Below are positions 7,855 to 16,788 of a stretch of DNA of 64,000 nucleotides, piece after piece. Origin of the DNA: Sphingobacterium multivorum (GTDB lineage: Bacteria > Bacteroidota > Bacteroidia > Sphingobacteriales > Sphingobacteriaceae); contig NZ_UAUU01000011.1 in the NCBI RefSeq assembly GCF_900457465.1, positions 434,001-498,000 of the forward strand. The letters run 5' to 3'. The notes beneath the pieces were generated by a model that was not told the DNA's origin, searched no databases, and worked only from the letters and a program-made list of their open reading frames with translations. Both the position numbers and the translations under genes were made by a program. Position 1 is the stretch's first letter. Each line of letters starts with the position of its first letter.

Positions 7855-10563
7855 ATGATTAAAATGAACAATAAAACAACAAGGAATCCATTGCACAATA
7901 TGATCAGTTCCAATGGAATGAATGTAGGGACTGTGACCAAATTGCAGGGGGTGGCCAGTCAGGATGAAAAACTTGCCTGCGCGATGTTAGAAACGAGCAG
8001 AGAAGGGATTACAGATGAAATGGCTGCGGAGCGTCAACAGAAATTTGGTTTAAATGAGGTGAAACATCAAAAGGCCCCAAAGTGGTATGTGCAGCTATTG
8101 AAATCTTTTGCTAACCCCTTTATATATATTCTGTTATTGATTGCCACTGTTTCCTTTATTATCGATGTTGGGCTTCCGGAGGTTGGCGAACGGGATTATA
8201 AAACAGTTGTTGTGGTGTCCATTATGATTTTGGTCAGTGCACTGCTTCGTTTTGTACAGGAGTATCGAAGTAATGCCGCCGCAGAAAAATTAAAAAGTAT
8301 GGTGAAAACTACGGCGACAGTATTGCGGAAATTTAAAGGGAAAAGAGAGATTCCTATTGTTGAGCTGGTGCCGGGAGATGTTGTATACCTTTCCGCAGGG
8401 GATATGATTCCTGCAGATTGCCGTATTATTCAGAGTAAGGATCTTTTTGTGAGTGAAAGTATGCTGACCGGAGAGGCGCTTCCTGTAGAGAAGAATTATT
8501 TGCCGATCCGGGATGCAGCGAATAAATCACCTATTGAACTTTGTAATATTTGTTTTATGGGGACCAATGTCGTTAGCGGATCGGCGACAGCCCTGATTGT
8601 AACGACAGGAAGCTATACCTATTTTGGAAGTATCAGCAAATCGATTACTGGCGAACGTCCCGAAACAAGTTTTGATAAGGGGATAAATAAGGTGAGTTTT
8701 TTATTGATCCGTTTTATGCTGGTCATGGTTCCGCTGATCTTCTTGATCAATGGGTTGATGAAAGGGAACTGGACGGAAGCGCTACTGTTTGCCATTGCTG
8801 TTGCTGTAGGTTTAACCCCCGAAATGCTGCCCATGATTGTCACCGCTAACCTGGCAAAGGGTGCTGTCAATATGAGCAAACGTAAAGTCATCGTCAAGCG
8901 GCTAAATTCCATCCAAAATATAGGTGCCATGGATATTCTGTGCACGGATAAAACAGGAACATTGACATTGGACAAGATCGTCATGGAAAAACATCTGAAC
9001 GTCTACGGTGTCGAAGATGACGAGGTACTCAAATGGGCCTATCTCAATAGTTTTCATCAGACTGGCCTGAAGAACCTGATGGATAAGGCTGTGCTGGAAC
9101 ATGTCGAATTGCACGATTACTTGAAAGTGGAGGATCGATATTTGAAAATTGACGAGATCCCATTTGATTTTCAGCGGCGACGGATGTCTGTGGTTCTCAA
9201 ACAGCATAATGGCAAACACCTATTGATCTGTAAAGGGGCCGTAGAGGAAATGCTTGAGTTATGTACACATGCTTTTGATCCGGGAGATGACCGTAGCCTG
9301 CATGTCGAAAATGACCGTACAGTACCGATGGACGATACGATGCGTAAAATTGTATTGAAAACATCAAGAAAGATGAACGAGGAGGGATTACGTGTTTTAT
9401 TGGTTGCTATCCGAGAATTTGAAGGTAGTCACCCGTTGACCTATGCTGTTGCGGATGAAGCGAAAATGACGTTGACCGGATTTATTGGCTTTTTGGATCC
9501 GGCCAAACCATCGTCACAGCCTGCGATTGAAGCCTTGCTGAAATTGGGGATTGCGATTAAAGTACTGACTGGAGACAATGAGATTATTACACGTAAAATC
9601 TGTCTGGATGTCGGCATTCCGGTGGATCGGATCGTCAATGGAAATGAATTAGATAGCATCACGGACAGCGAGCTAAATCAATGTGTTGATCGGGTGTCGG
9701 TATTTGCGAAATTAAGTCCGCTCCAAAAAGTTCGTGTTGTGAAGGCATTAAGGGAAAAAGGGCATACGGTTGGGTTTATGGGCGATGGCATCAATGACGC
9801 AGCAGCACTTAAGGAGGCTGATGTCGGTATCAGCGTGGATACGGCTGTCGATATCACTAAGGAAAGCGCAGATATCATTCTGTTGGAAAAGGACCTTATG
9901 GTGCTGCGAAAAGGGGTTATTTACGGGCGTCGAACTTTTGGCAATATCATTAAATATATCAAGATGACGGCGAGCAGCAATTTCGGCAATATGTTCAGTA
10001 TGCTTGGTGCTAGCGCTTTTCTTCCATTTCTTCCAATGCTGCCCGTGCATCTGCTTATTCAGAATCTACTCTATGATATACCGCAGGTAGCTATTCCCTG
10101 GGACAGTATGGATGAGGAATTTATTGTCGAGCCAAAGAAATGGGACGCTGGCAGTGTCTCTAAGTTTATGTTATTTATTGGTCCCATAAGTTCACTATTT
10201 GATTTTGCCACTTTTGCAGTATTGTTTTTCGTGTTCAAGGCCAATACCGTATCGGATCAAACACTCTTTCAGACTGGTTGGTTTGTGGAGGGATTGCTTT
10301 CACAAACATTGATTATCCATATGATAAGAACCAAGAAAATACCCTTTATTCAAAGCTGGGCTGCAGCACCGGTTGTGGCGTTGACGAGTTTGATGATGAT
10401 TATCGGTGTTGTTTTGCCGTTTACATCATTTGCTGCTGCTTTAAAAATGGAGGCACTGCCCCTAACTTATTTTCCATGGCTTATCGGCATTTTGATCTGC
10501 TATTGTTTATTGACGCAGTGGGTGAAAAATTGGTTTATTCGGAAATTTCATACCTGGTTATAG
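7855..10563 (+). CDS. mgtA: Magnesium-translocating P-type ATPase
   Basis: This 902-residue P3B-type ATPase has the expected order of parts: an N-terminal cation-ATPase domain, an actuator motif (TGEALPVEK), the phosphorylation motif DKTGTLT at about residue 365, TGDNE at about 572, and the hinge MGDGINDAAALKEADVGIS at about 641. About ten transmembrane helices include the GLTPEMLPMIV segment typical of MgtA/MgtB. It imports Mg2+ at the cytoplasmic membrane using ATP. The gap to mgtC is 64 nt and contains a short imperfect tandem repeat, so the two are probably co-transcribed. Confidence 0.93.
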   Translation: MIKMNNKTTRNPLHNMISSNGMNVGTVTKLQGVASQDEKLACAMLETSREGITDEMAAERQQKFGLNEVKHQKAPKWYVQLLKSFANPFIYILLLIATVSFIIDVGLPEVGERDYKTVVVVSIMILVSALLRFVQEYRSNAAAEKLKSMVKTTATVLRKFKGKREIPIVELVPGDVVYLSAGDMIPADCRIIQSKDLFVSESMLTGEALPVEKNYLPIRDAANKSPIELCNICFMGTNVVSGSATALIVTTGSYTYFGSISKSITGERPETSFDKGINKVSFLLIRFMLVMVPLIFLINGLMKGNWTEALLFAIAVAVGLTPEMLPMIVTANLAKGAVNMSKRKVIVKRLNSIQNIGAMDILCTDKTGTLTLDKIVMEKHLNVYGVEDDEVLKWAYLNSFHQTGLKNLMDKAVLEHVELHDYLKVEDRYLKIDEIPFDFQRRRMSVVLKQHNGKHLLICKGAVEEMLELCTHAFDPGDDRSLHVENDRTVPMDDTMRKIVLKTSRKMNEEGLRVLLVAIREFEGSHPLTYAVADEAKMTLTGFIGFLDPAKPSSQPAIEALLKLGIAIKVLTGDNEIITRKICLDVGIPVDRIVNGNELDSITDSELNQCVDRVSVFAKLSPLQKVRVVKALREKGHTVGFMGDGINDAAALKEADVGISVDTAVDITKESADIILLEKDLMVLRKGVIYGRRTFGNIIKYIKMTASSNFGNMFSMLGASAFLPFLPMLPVHLLIQNLLYDIPQVAIPWDSMDEEFIVEPKKWDAGSVSKFMLFIGPISSLFDFATFAVLFFVFKANTVSDQTLFQTGWFVEGLLSQTLIIHMIRTKKIPFIQSWAAAPVVALTSLMMIIGVVLPFTSFAAALKMEALPLTYFPWLIGILICYCLLTQWVKNWFIRKFHTWL

Positions 10564-10631
10564 TTGTAAATTATTGGAGTAAAATGCTGAAATTCATCAA
10601 CAATAATGTTAATTTTAGACAAAATACTCCA

Positions 10632-12386
10632 ATGAAACTTATAACATATACCCTTGCTATCTTTGGATTGGGCCTAATGGCTTCCTGTGGATCGGGAACT
10701 CAGGACCGACAATCTACTGTTGATACTGTTGCGAATGAAAAGTTTAAATCGTATGAGGACCGCTTTATTCTACAGCTTTGGAAGGAAAATCCGGAATGGG
10801 CTACCCAGGTCGGATTCCATCAGTATGATTCCTTGTTGACCATACCTGATGCTGATGCGCAAAAACTACGACTGGAGTTTTCGAAAAGACATTTGGACAG
10901 CCTTAAAAATTTTGATCTGAGTACCTTGAATCTTTCTCAGCAAACAGATTATCATCTGATTCAAAACTATCTTGAATCCAATATTTGGGCGATTGAAAAA
11001 GAGCGCGCGTATGAGTGGAATCCTTCTTCGTACAATGTTGGCGGGACGATCGCTTTTATGCTTGCCGAGAATTATGCGCCTTTATCGACCAGACTTAAAG
11101 CGATATATCATCGGTTGACGAAGATTCCGGCCTACTATGAGGCGGCGAAAGGACAGCTTAAAAATCCGGCCACGGTCTTGACCGATTTGGCCATTCAGCA
11201 GAATTTGGGTGGTTTATCTGTGTTTGAAAACGATTTGCGGGATTCACTTAAAAAATCCGATCTGCCGACTTCAGAAAAGGATGCCATCCAGAAGGCTTCA
11301 CAACAAGCTATTGCGGCGATCAACGGATATGTTCAATTTTTAAAAGTGACACCTAACCCTTCTCCACGAAGTTTTAGACTAGGAAAAGAGCTTTACGACA
11401 AGAAATTTGATTTTGATATCCAATCGGGTTCAACGGCAGAACAGATTTATCAGGCTGCTCTAGCAAGAAAAAGCTATTTACACGGAGAGATGTATAAAAT
11501 TAGCAAAGAGCTGTGGCCTAAATATTTTGGGAAATCGTCCTTGCCGTCAGATAGTTTGATTGTCATCCGAAAAATGATCGACACCCTGTCTGTCAACCAT
11601 GTTAAAGCAGAAGAGTTTCAATCAGCTATCGAAGCACAGATACCGAAGCTGGTTGCGTTTGTCAAACAAAAGGATTTATTGTACCTCGATGATAGCAAGC
11701 CGCTCGTGGTGCGTAAAGAGCCTGCTTATATGGCTGGTGTTGCGGGAGCTTCAATCAGTGCGCCAGGTCCATACGATAAAGGTGGGAATACCTATTACAA
11801 TGTGGGCAGTCTGACCGGTTGGACGAAAGAGGCAACGGAAAGTTACCTTCGGGAGTATAACCATTACATTTTACAGATACTCAATATCCACGAGGCTATT
11901 CCAGGCCATTATACCCAATTGGTGTATGCCAACCAATCGCTGAGTCTCATCAAGAGTATTTTAGGAAATGGTGCAATGATTGAGGGCTGGGCTGTCTATA
12001 CCGAACAAATGATGCTCGAAAATGGTTACGGAGACAATGCTCCAGAAATGTGGTTAATGTGGTACAAATGGCATCTGCGTACTGTTTGCAATGCGATACT
12101 CGATTATAGCGTCCATGTGAAAAATATGAGTGAAAAAGACGCCATGCATTTGTTGGTTGATGAAGCGTTTCAACAGCAGGCTGAAGCAGCCGGAAAATGG
12201 AAACGTGTGTCGGTGAGCAGCGTGCAGTTGACATCTTACTTTACGGGATATAAAGAAATTTATGATCTTAGGGAAGCTGTGAAGCAAAAAGAAGGAAAAC
12301 AGTTTAATTTGAAGGCGTTCAATGAAAAATTCCTGAGCTTTGGCAATTCACCGGTGAAGTATATCCGGGAAATGATGTTAAAATAA
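10632..12386 (+). CDS. DUF885 family lipoprotein (putative metallo-hydrolase)
   Basis: The long frame runs back into mgtA, but the ATG at 10632 gives a proper lipoprotein signal (FGLGLMASC, Cys about residue 18) and a 584-residue product, the usual DUF885 length. The HEAIPGHY segment (about residues 420-427) is the conserved HExxxH-type metal motif of the family. The DUF885 proteins are annotated as putative peptidase-like hydrolases; the substrate is unknown. It lies 68 nt downstream of mgtA and ends at a strong terminator. Confidence 0.85.
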   Translation: MKLITYTLAIFGLGLMASCGSGTQDRQSTVDTVANEKFKSYEDRFILQLWKENPEWATQVGFHQYDSLLTIPDADAQKLRLEFSKRHLDSLKNFDLSTLNLSQQTDYHLIQNYLESNIWAIEKERAYEWNPSSYNVGGTIAFMLAENYAPLSTRLKAIYHRLTKIPAYYEAAKGQLKNPATVLTDLAIQQNLGGLSVFENDLRDSLKKSDLPTSEKDAIQKASQQAIAAINGYVQFLKVTPNPSPRSFRLGKELYDKKFDFDIQSGSTAEQIYQAALARKSYLHGEMYKISKELWPKYFGKSSLPSDSLIVIRKMIDTLSVNHVKAEEFQSAIEAQIPKLVAFVKQKDLLYLDDSKPLVVRKEPAYMAGVAGASISAPGPYDKGGNTYYNVGSLTGWTKEATESYLREYNHYILQILNIHEAIPGHYTQLVYANQSLSLIKSILGNGAMIEGWAVYTEQMMLENGYGDNAPEMWLMWYKWHLRTVCNAILDYSVHVKNMSEKDAMHLLVDEAFQQQAEAAGKWKRVSVSSVQLTSYFTGYKEIYDLREAVKQKEGKQFNLKAFNEKFLSFGNSPVKYIREMMLK

Positions 12387-12409
12387 AAGTAAGAAATCCG
12401 ATCAATGAT

Positions 12410-12433
12410 AAAGCCACTCCCCTGAGTGGCTTT
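12410..12433. terminator. Bidirectional intrinsic terminator
   Basis: AAAGCCACTC-CCCT-GAGTGGCTTT is a perfect 10-bp stem with a 4-nt loop and A/T tracts on both sides. It sits between the convergent DUF885 and GlxA-type genes and can serve both. Confidence 0.85.
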
Positions 12434-12448
12434 ATTGTTTATCAAAGC

Positions 12449-13438
12449 TTATTGCTCGATGGCAACATCGGCGGTCACCTTGGCAAATTTGTTTCGATAA
12501 TCTATTGGTGTAAGGCCAGTAATTTTTCGGAAAATATCTCGAAAGGCTTTTGTATCTGTATAACCTACATCATACATGACCTCAGAGACGTTTTTTCGTG
12601 ATGCTTCGAAGAACTTTTTTGCAGCTTCGATGCGTACGCGTTGCAGGTATTCAACAGGCGTGTTGTTGGTTGCTTCTTTGAATCTCCGTTCAAATGTTCG
12701 CCGCCCAATATTGACATGATTGGCCAGTTCTTCGACTGTAATTTTCTCCTCGTACTTCTTCTCGATATAGTCTTGAGCTTGTTGGATATCCAGATCAGCA
12801 TGATTACGTTGGCCTCTGAATATGGCGAATTGCGATTGATTATCCCGGCTGATATCCAGTGCAAAATATTTGGCTATGAGTACGGCTGTTTCCCTATCGG
12901 CATACTTTTCCACTAAATAGAGGATCAGATTCCATAAACTGCTCGCGCCACCACTGCTGTAGATATTTTCATGTTCAGTGATCACGGCACCATCTTCAAT
13001 TTCAATGTGGGGGTATTTTTCCTTGAACTCTTCGATATGTGCCCAGTGTGTCGAACATTTTTTCCCATCTAAAAGACCGGTCTCAGCGAGCAGGAAAGCA
13101 CCCACACATAGACTGGCAAGACTAGCCCCTTTGTGGTACAGTTTTGTGATATAAGGGATCGCTTCGGCATTATCACGTATTCCTTTTTCTATGTTGCCAA
13201 AAATAGGCGGTATAATAAGCAGATCTGTTTTCTGAACGTCCTGTAGTAGTCGGTTTGTCTTGATGGTATACTCCCCGCTATTGGCCGGGACGTAAGTCGT
13301 TAAACCTACATATTCGACTTCAAAAATAGGCTGTTTTCCAAAGGCCGTTAGAAATTCATTGGCCGTATGAAAGGTTCTGAACGCAGGGGTAATACCTTCG
13401 ATAGTACCGTATTCGGGAACAAAAACAGAGATTTGCAT
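12449..13438 (-). CDS. GlxA family transcriptional regulator (DJ-1/PfpI + AraC HTH)
   Basis: The 329-residue protein has an N-terminal DJ-1/PfpI-like domain (about 1-190, with the nucleophile-elbow-like ASLCVGAFLLAETGLLDG) and a C-terminal AraC double helix-turn-helix (about 220-315, …VNIGRRTFERRFKEATNNTP… and …VGYTDTKAFRDIFRKITGLTP…). This is the standard GlxA/FtrA architecture. It is divergent from an SRPBCC-DoxX-SRPBCC-VOC group, a common arrangement for a local regulator, so control of those genes is a reasonable inference. Confidence 0.92.
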   Translation of the reverse strand: MQISVFVPEYGTIEGITPAFRTFHTANEFLTAFGKQPIFEVEYVGLTTYVPANSGEYTIKTNRLLQDVQKTDLLIIPPIFGNIEKGIRDNAEAIPYITKLYHKGASLASLCVGAFLLAETGLLDGKKCSTHWAHIEEFKEKYPHIEIEDGAVITEHENIYSSGGASSLWNLILYLVEKYADRETAVLIAKYFALDISRDNQSQFAIFRGQRNHADLDIQQAQDYIEKKYEEKITVEELANHVNIGRRTFERRFKEATNNTPVEYLQRVRIEAAKKFFEASRKNVSEVMYDVGYTDTKAFRDIFRKITGLTPIDYRNKFAKVTADVAIEQ

Positions 13439-13573
13439 ATCATTTTTGGTTTATGATATAAAGGTACAAATAGTTTTTGTCGTAATCTACCCCTAAAGTT
13501 GTCGTCTTTGCAACAGCCGCAATGTTGTGATCCTTTGCATCTTTGTTATATCAATATAAACAATAGAAAAACA

Positions 13574-13996
13574 ATGGAAAGACAGACAAAAATTACAGTT
13601 GAAGCCGCGATTAACGCTCCTGTAGAAAAAGTATGGAAACTTTGGAACAATCCTGTGGATATCATGCAATGGAATACGGCAGATCCGAGCTGGCACTGCC
13701 CAAGTAGTGAAAATGACCTTCGTGTAGATGGAACTTTTAAAAATAGAATGGAGGCGAAAGACGGAAGCTTTGGGTTTGACTTCGAAGGAACCTACCATAC
13801 GGTAAATCTATATCGGGAAATTGCTTATACCATGGCTGATGGAAGAACTGTAAACACGTTTTTCTCGGAAACGGAAGGGCAAACTAACGTAACTACAGTA
13901 TTTGAAGCGGAACAGGAAAATGATCCTGAACTGCAAAAATCGGGTTGGGAGGCTATTCTGAATAACTTCGTAAACTACGTAGAATCTGCGAATTAA
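13574..13996 (+). CDS. SRPBCC family protein
   Basis: Start chosen at the ATG at 13574 (MERQTKITVEAAINAP), because the START-like fold begins there and the upstream extension is Cys-rich junk overlapping the promoter region. The 140-residue protein shows the typical first strand, the VEKVWKLWNNPVDIMQWN segment, and a long C-terminal helix (GWEAILNNFVNYVES). These proteins bind hydrophobic ligands; no specific ligand can be named. It is first in a group divergent from the GlxA-type regulator. Confidence 0.85.
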   Translation: MERQTKITVEAAINAPVEKVWKLWNNPVDIMQWNTADPSWHCPSSENDLRVDGTFKNRMEAKDGSFGFDFEGTYHTVNLYREIAYTMADGRTVNTFFSETEGQTNVTTVFEAEQENDPELQKSGWEAILNNFVNYVESAN

Positions 13997-14058
13997 TATT
14001 TCCTGACTTCAAGGTGAATCAGAACTGAAATTATACACTTACACAAACGACTTATACA

Positions 14059-14481
14059 ATGAAAAAGAACAAAATTGCTTTTTGGATAGCAACGGTATTT
14101 ATAGTTCTCTGGGAAGGACTAATGCCACTTGGAACACTATTATTTGCTCCTCAATATATCAATGCGGGCACAAAATCGTTGGGATACCCCGACTATTTTG
14201 CCTATGCATTAATCATCTGTAAGGTGTTGGGCGTTATTGCAATTGCTGTACCACAGGTTCCAGGTAAATTAAAAGAATGGGCTTATGCTGGATTGACATT
14301 TAACTTAATATTTGCTTTTATCAGTCATGCCTGTGTTGACAAAAATGCTGCATTTATGGCTATGCCTATTGTGATATTGGCGGTACTCGCTGTTTCTTAC
14401 GTCTATCAGGGTAGAATAGCCCGCTTGAGCAGCAAAGATATGAGCAACACAGGAACGTATCATCAGACCTCAGTTGTTTAA
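14059..14481 (+). CDS. DoxX-like membrane protein
   Basis: The 140-residue protein has four predicted transmembrane helices (about residues 8-28, 50-72, 78-97 and 104-122) and the KVLGVIAI segment and overall layout of DoxX-like proteins. These are often placed with SRPBCC and VOC genes in Bacteroidota, and some are redox-associated. It lies 62 nt after the first SRPBCC gene, probably in the same transcription unit. Confidence 0.78.
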   Translation: MKKNKIAFWIATVFIVLWEGLMPLGTLLFAPQYINAGTKSLGYPDYFAYALIICKVLGVIAIAVPQVPGKLKEWAYAGLTFNLIFAFISHACVDKNAAFMAMPIVILAVLAVSYVYQGRIARLSSKDMSNTGTYHQTSVV

Positions 14482-14575
14482 GGCCTTATTAGATTGGATT
14501 GTCCTAAAATAATGCCTAATAGAAAAAGTAAAACAAAAAACCAGCAGTAGTAATTTATTTATAAACGATATAGCT

Positions 14576-15025
14576 ATGAAAACGAATCATGTTTCTTTAC
14601 ATCGAATTATTCAGGCGAGCCCTGAAAAAGTGTTCCGTGCTTTTGCAGACCCGATAGCACATGCCAGCTGGCTTCCTCCTTACGGTTTTCTATGTACCGT
14701 ACAACACATGGAATTTAAAGTCGGGGGAAGTTTCAAAATGACTTTCACCAATTTTAGTACAGGTCATAGTCATTCCTTCGGTGGTGAGTATCTAGAGATT
14801 GAACCAAATGGTTTTATCAAGTACGTGGACCGCTTTGATGACCCTAATTTACCAGGTGAAATGACTACGACTGTTTCTTTGCGTAAAGTGATCTGTGGCA
14901 CTGAACTTCAGATTGAACAGACGGGAATTCCCGAGATTATTCCCGCGGAGATGTGTTATCTTGGGTGGCAAGAATCTTTGGAAAAAATGAAAAAGCTTGT
15001 GGAACCTGAAATACCGGACGCTTAA
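14576..15025 (+). CDS. SRPBCC domain (AHSA1-like) protein
   Basis: The 149-residue protein has the AHSA1-type layout: HRIIQASPEKVFRAFADP at the N-terminus, the GGSFKMTF strand pair in the middle, and a C-terminal helix beginning LGWQESLEKMKKLVEPE. It is a likely ligand-binding helix-grip protein without a known substrate. It is separated by 12 nt from the following VOC gene, so the two are almost certainly co-transcribed. Confidence 0.87.
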   Translation: MKTNHVSLHRIIQASPEKVFRAFADPIAHASWLPPYGFLCTVQHMEFKVGGSFKMTFTNFSTGHSHSFGGEYLEIEPNGFIKYVDRFDDPNLPGEMTTTVSLRKVICGTELQIEQTGIPEIIPAEMCYLGWQESLEKMKKLVEPEIPDA

Positions 15026-15037
15026 TCAATTTAAATT

Positions 15038-15436
15038 ATGCTAGTTGAGCAGATGGAACGCTTGCAAAGCGGAATATTCATTACATTCTCAGGAAACTGT
15101 AGGGCAGCACTTACCTTTTACCAGACTTGTTTCGGGGGCACTTTACATTTCGAGATGTTCGAAGAACCCCTTCAAGGCTATGTTGAAACTCCTGTGGTGA
15201 GTGCCGCTCTTATTTCCGAACGCATTGTCATCTATGGCTCCGATCTCGTACACAATGAAGGTCGGAAAGTGGGAAACTATGTAGCTGTATTTGTTCCCTG
15301 TCAGGACAATGCTGATCGCGAGGAATTAATCGGAAAACTTACATCCCAAAGGATCAAAAATAAATCTGGTGATACAGCACATAAATTTATTGAGGTAACT
15401 GATTTGTTCAATGTACGCTGGGTTTTGGGAATTTAG
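15038..15436 (+). CDS. VOC family (glyoxalase/PhnB-like) protein
   Basis: The 132-residue protein shows the PhnB-like pattern: ITFSGNCRAALTFYQTCFGG near residues 11-30, a middle strand region with IVIYGSD, and a C-terminal FNVRWVL. This resembles the paired beta-alpha-beta-beta-beta units of the vicinal oxygen chelate superfamily. The metal ligands of a true glyoxalase are not obvious, so the reaction is unknown. Last gene of the group; followed by a terminator-like hairpin. Confidence 0.82.
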   Translation: MLVEQMERLQSGIFITFSGNCRAALTFYQTCFGGTLHFEMFEEPLQGYVETPVVSAALISERIVIYGSDLVHNEGRKVGNYVAVFVPCQDNADREELIGKLTSQRIKNKSGDTAHKFIEVTDLFNVRWVLGI

Positions 15437-15453
15437 TTTCCTCTTTCAAATAG

Positions 15454-15478
15454 TTGCTTTTTCTATTAAAAAAAGCAA
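15454..15478 (+). terminator. Terminator-like hairpin after the VOC gene
   Basis: TTGCTTTTT / AAAAAGCAA arms separated by a 7-nt spacer lie 18 nt after the VOC stop. The stem is mostly A-T, so its strength is moderate. Confidence 0.5.
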
Positions 15479-15518
15479 ATTGTACTAAAATCAGTGTTAT
15501 GATCTTTGTAGAAAATGA

Positions 15519-15689
15519 GTTTGTGCCATTAATCCGGAGGTCTATTTGACAGATCCTATTTTTGCCTACTTAGGGGACAAACTCTCAGCACTGGGGATGC
15601 AGGTTGAATACGTTGATTTTCAGGTCAGCCGTAGCTTTGGTGGGTCTTTTCGTTGTAGTACCCAGCCATTATTGCGGAGTTTCCAGTAG
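15519..15689 (+). pseudogene. Degenerate fragment resembling an amidinotransferase C-terminus
   Basis: In the 467-bp gap between the VOC and ABC genes, an open frame without a start codon encodes 56 residues. They include TDPIFAYLGDKL and a terminal FGGSFRCSTQPLLR, which looks like the conserved GG-x-x-[HR]-C-x-T end of amidinotransferase/arginine-deiminase-like enzymes. A shifted frame just upstream (NEFVPLIRR) may be more of the same gene. It is probably a remnant of a deleted gene. The rest of the gap (15690-15903) shows only an AT-rich leader to the ABC genes. Confidence 0.35.
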
Positions 15690-15903
15690 ACTTCTTCATT
15701 CTTTCTGATCCCTATCCAGATTTTTTGGTCCTGCTGGAGACGCACTTTTTCCAATGGATAGTTAACTAGTAAAATGCTGTTGCTTTGTCCATAGTCCTGT
15801 CTACAACGAGTCTTTTATTTCGTTTTTTTTTAACTTTTACTATATTGATGTAACATATCATTGTTTCGGTATACTAACATATTATTAACAGTTAAAATAA
15901 ATT

Positions 15904-16788
15904 ATGAATTTATCAATAGAGACCCTTAGTAAGACCTATTCTAATGGGGTAAAAGCTTTAGATGGCGTAAACTTAGAAATCAAGCCTGGGATGTTTGGTC
16001 TACTGGGGCCAAATGGTGCAGGCAAATCTTCTTTAATGCGGACGATTGCGACGCTTCAGAAACCCGACAGTGGGCGTATTACTTTTGGTGATATTGATGT
16101 ACTCAAAAATCAGCTTGATTTGCGGAAAGTTTTGGGTTATTTACCACAGGAATTTGGTGTTTATCCCAATCTGTCGGCATCAGACCTGCTGCAATATTTT
16201 GCAAAATTGAAAGGAATTAAATCTAAAGCGGATCGGGATGCCATTATCAATCGTGTTCTTGAGGTAACCAATCTTTGGGACGTGCGCAATAAAAGTGTAA
16301 GTGGTTATTCGGGCGGTATGAAGCAACGTTTTGGTATAGCGCAATTGTTGCTGAATGATCCTAAGTTAATCATTGTTGATGAACCGACCGCAGGGCTTGA
16401 CCCAGCGGAAAGACATCGTTTTTTAAATGTGCTACGCGAGATAGGTACCGATCATACCGTTATTTTTTCCACGCATATCGTGGATGATGTGCGTGAACTC
16501 TGCCATGAGTTGGCCATTCTGAATGGAGGAAAGATCCTTTTGAGGGGCACTCCAAAAGAATCTATTGATCAATTGGAAGGTAAAATCTGGGTGCGTATCA
16601 TCAGTCGGGATCAATTGGATGAGTATACACAAAAATATAACGTTATTTCAACCAATTACAATCAGGACAACACGCTCAATATTCGGGTGTACAGCGATGC
16701 GCGTCCTGATGAATCATTTGTGAACGCTCAAGGCCAATTGGAGGATGTCTATTTTGTAGCGCTAAAAAATGATCAACGCCATGTTTAG
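15904..16788 (+). CDS. ABC transporter ATP-binding protein
   Basis: The 294-residue ATPase has Walker A GPNGAGKSS (about residues 36-44), the signature YSGGMKQRFG (about 136-145), Walker B LIIVDEPTAGLDP (about 156-168) and the H-loop STHIVDD. Its 3' end overlaps the start of the permease-peptidase gene, indicating translational coupling. Such ABC-2 ATPases energise the membrane partner encoded next door; the cargo is unknown. Confidence 0.92.
   Translation: MNLSIETLSKTYSNGVKALDGVNLEIKPGMFGLLGPNGAGKSSLMRTIATLQKPDSGRITFGDIDVLKNQLDLRKVLGYLPQEFGVYPNLSASDLLQYFAKLKGIKSKADRDAIINRVLEVTNLWDVRNKSVSGYSGGMKQRFGIAQLLLNDPKLIIVDEPTAGLDPAERHRFLNVLREIGTDHTVIFSTHIVDDVRELCHELAILNGGKILLRGTPKESIDQLEGKIWVRIISRDQLDEYTQKYNVISTNYNQDNTLNIRVYSDARPDESFVNAQGQLEDVYFVALKNDQRHV

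Noticed and set aside
10278..10631. N-terminal extension of the DUF885 frame into mgtA
   Set aside because: It overlaps the intact mgtA C-terminus; the lipoprotein signal begins at 10632.
13499..13573. Extended N-terminus of the first SRPBCC protein
   Set aside because: It is Cys-rich, unlike the family, and occupies the divergent promoter region; the fold starts at 13574.
15625..15811. Minus-strand open frame of about 62 codons (…VRLQQDQKIWIGIRKNEEVYWK…) in the VOC-ABC gap
   Set aside because: It overlaps the more convincing amidinotransferase-like fragment on the plus strand, has no start codon, and no family is recognised; probably a shadow.
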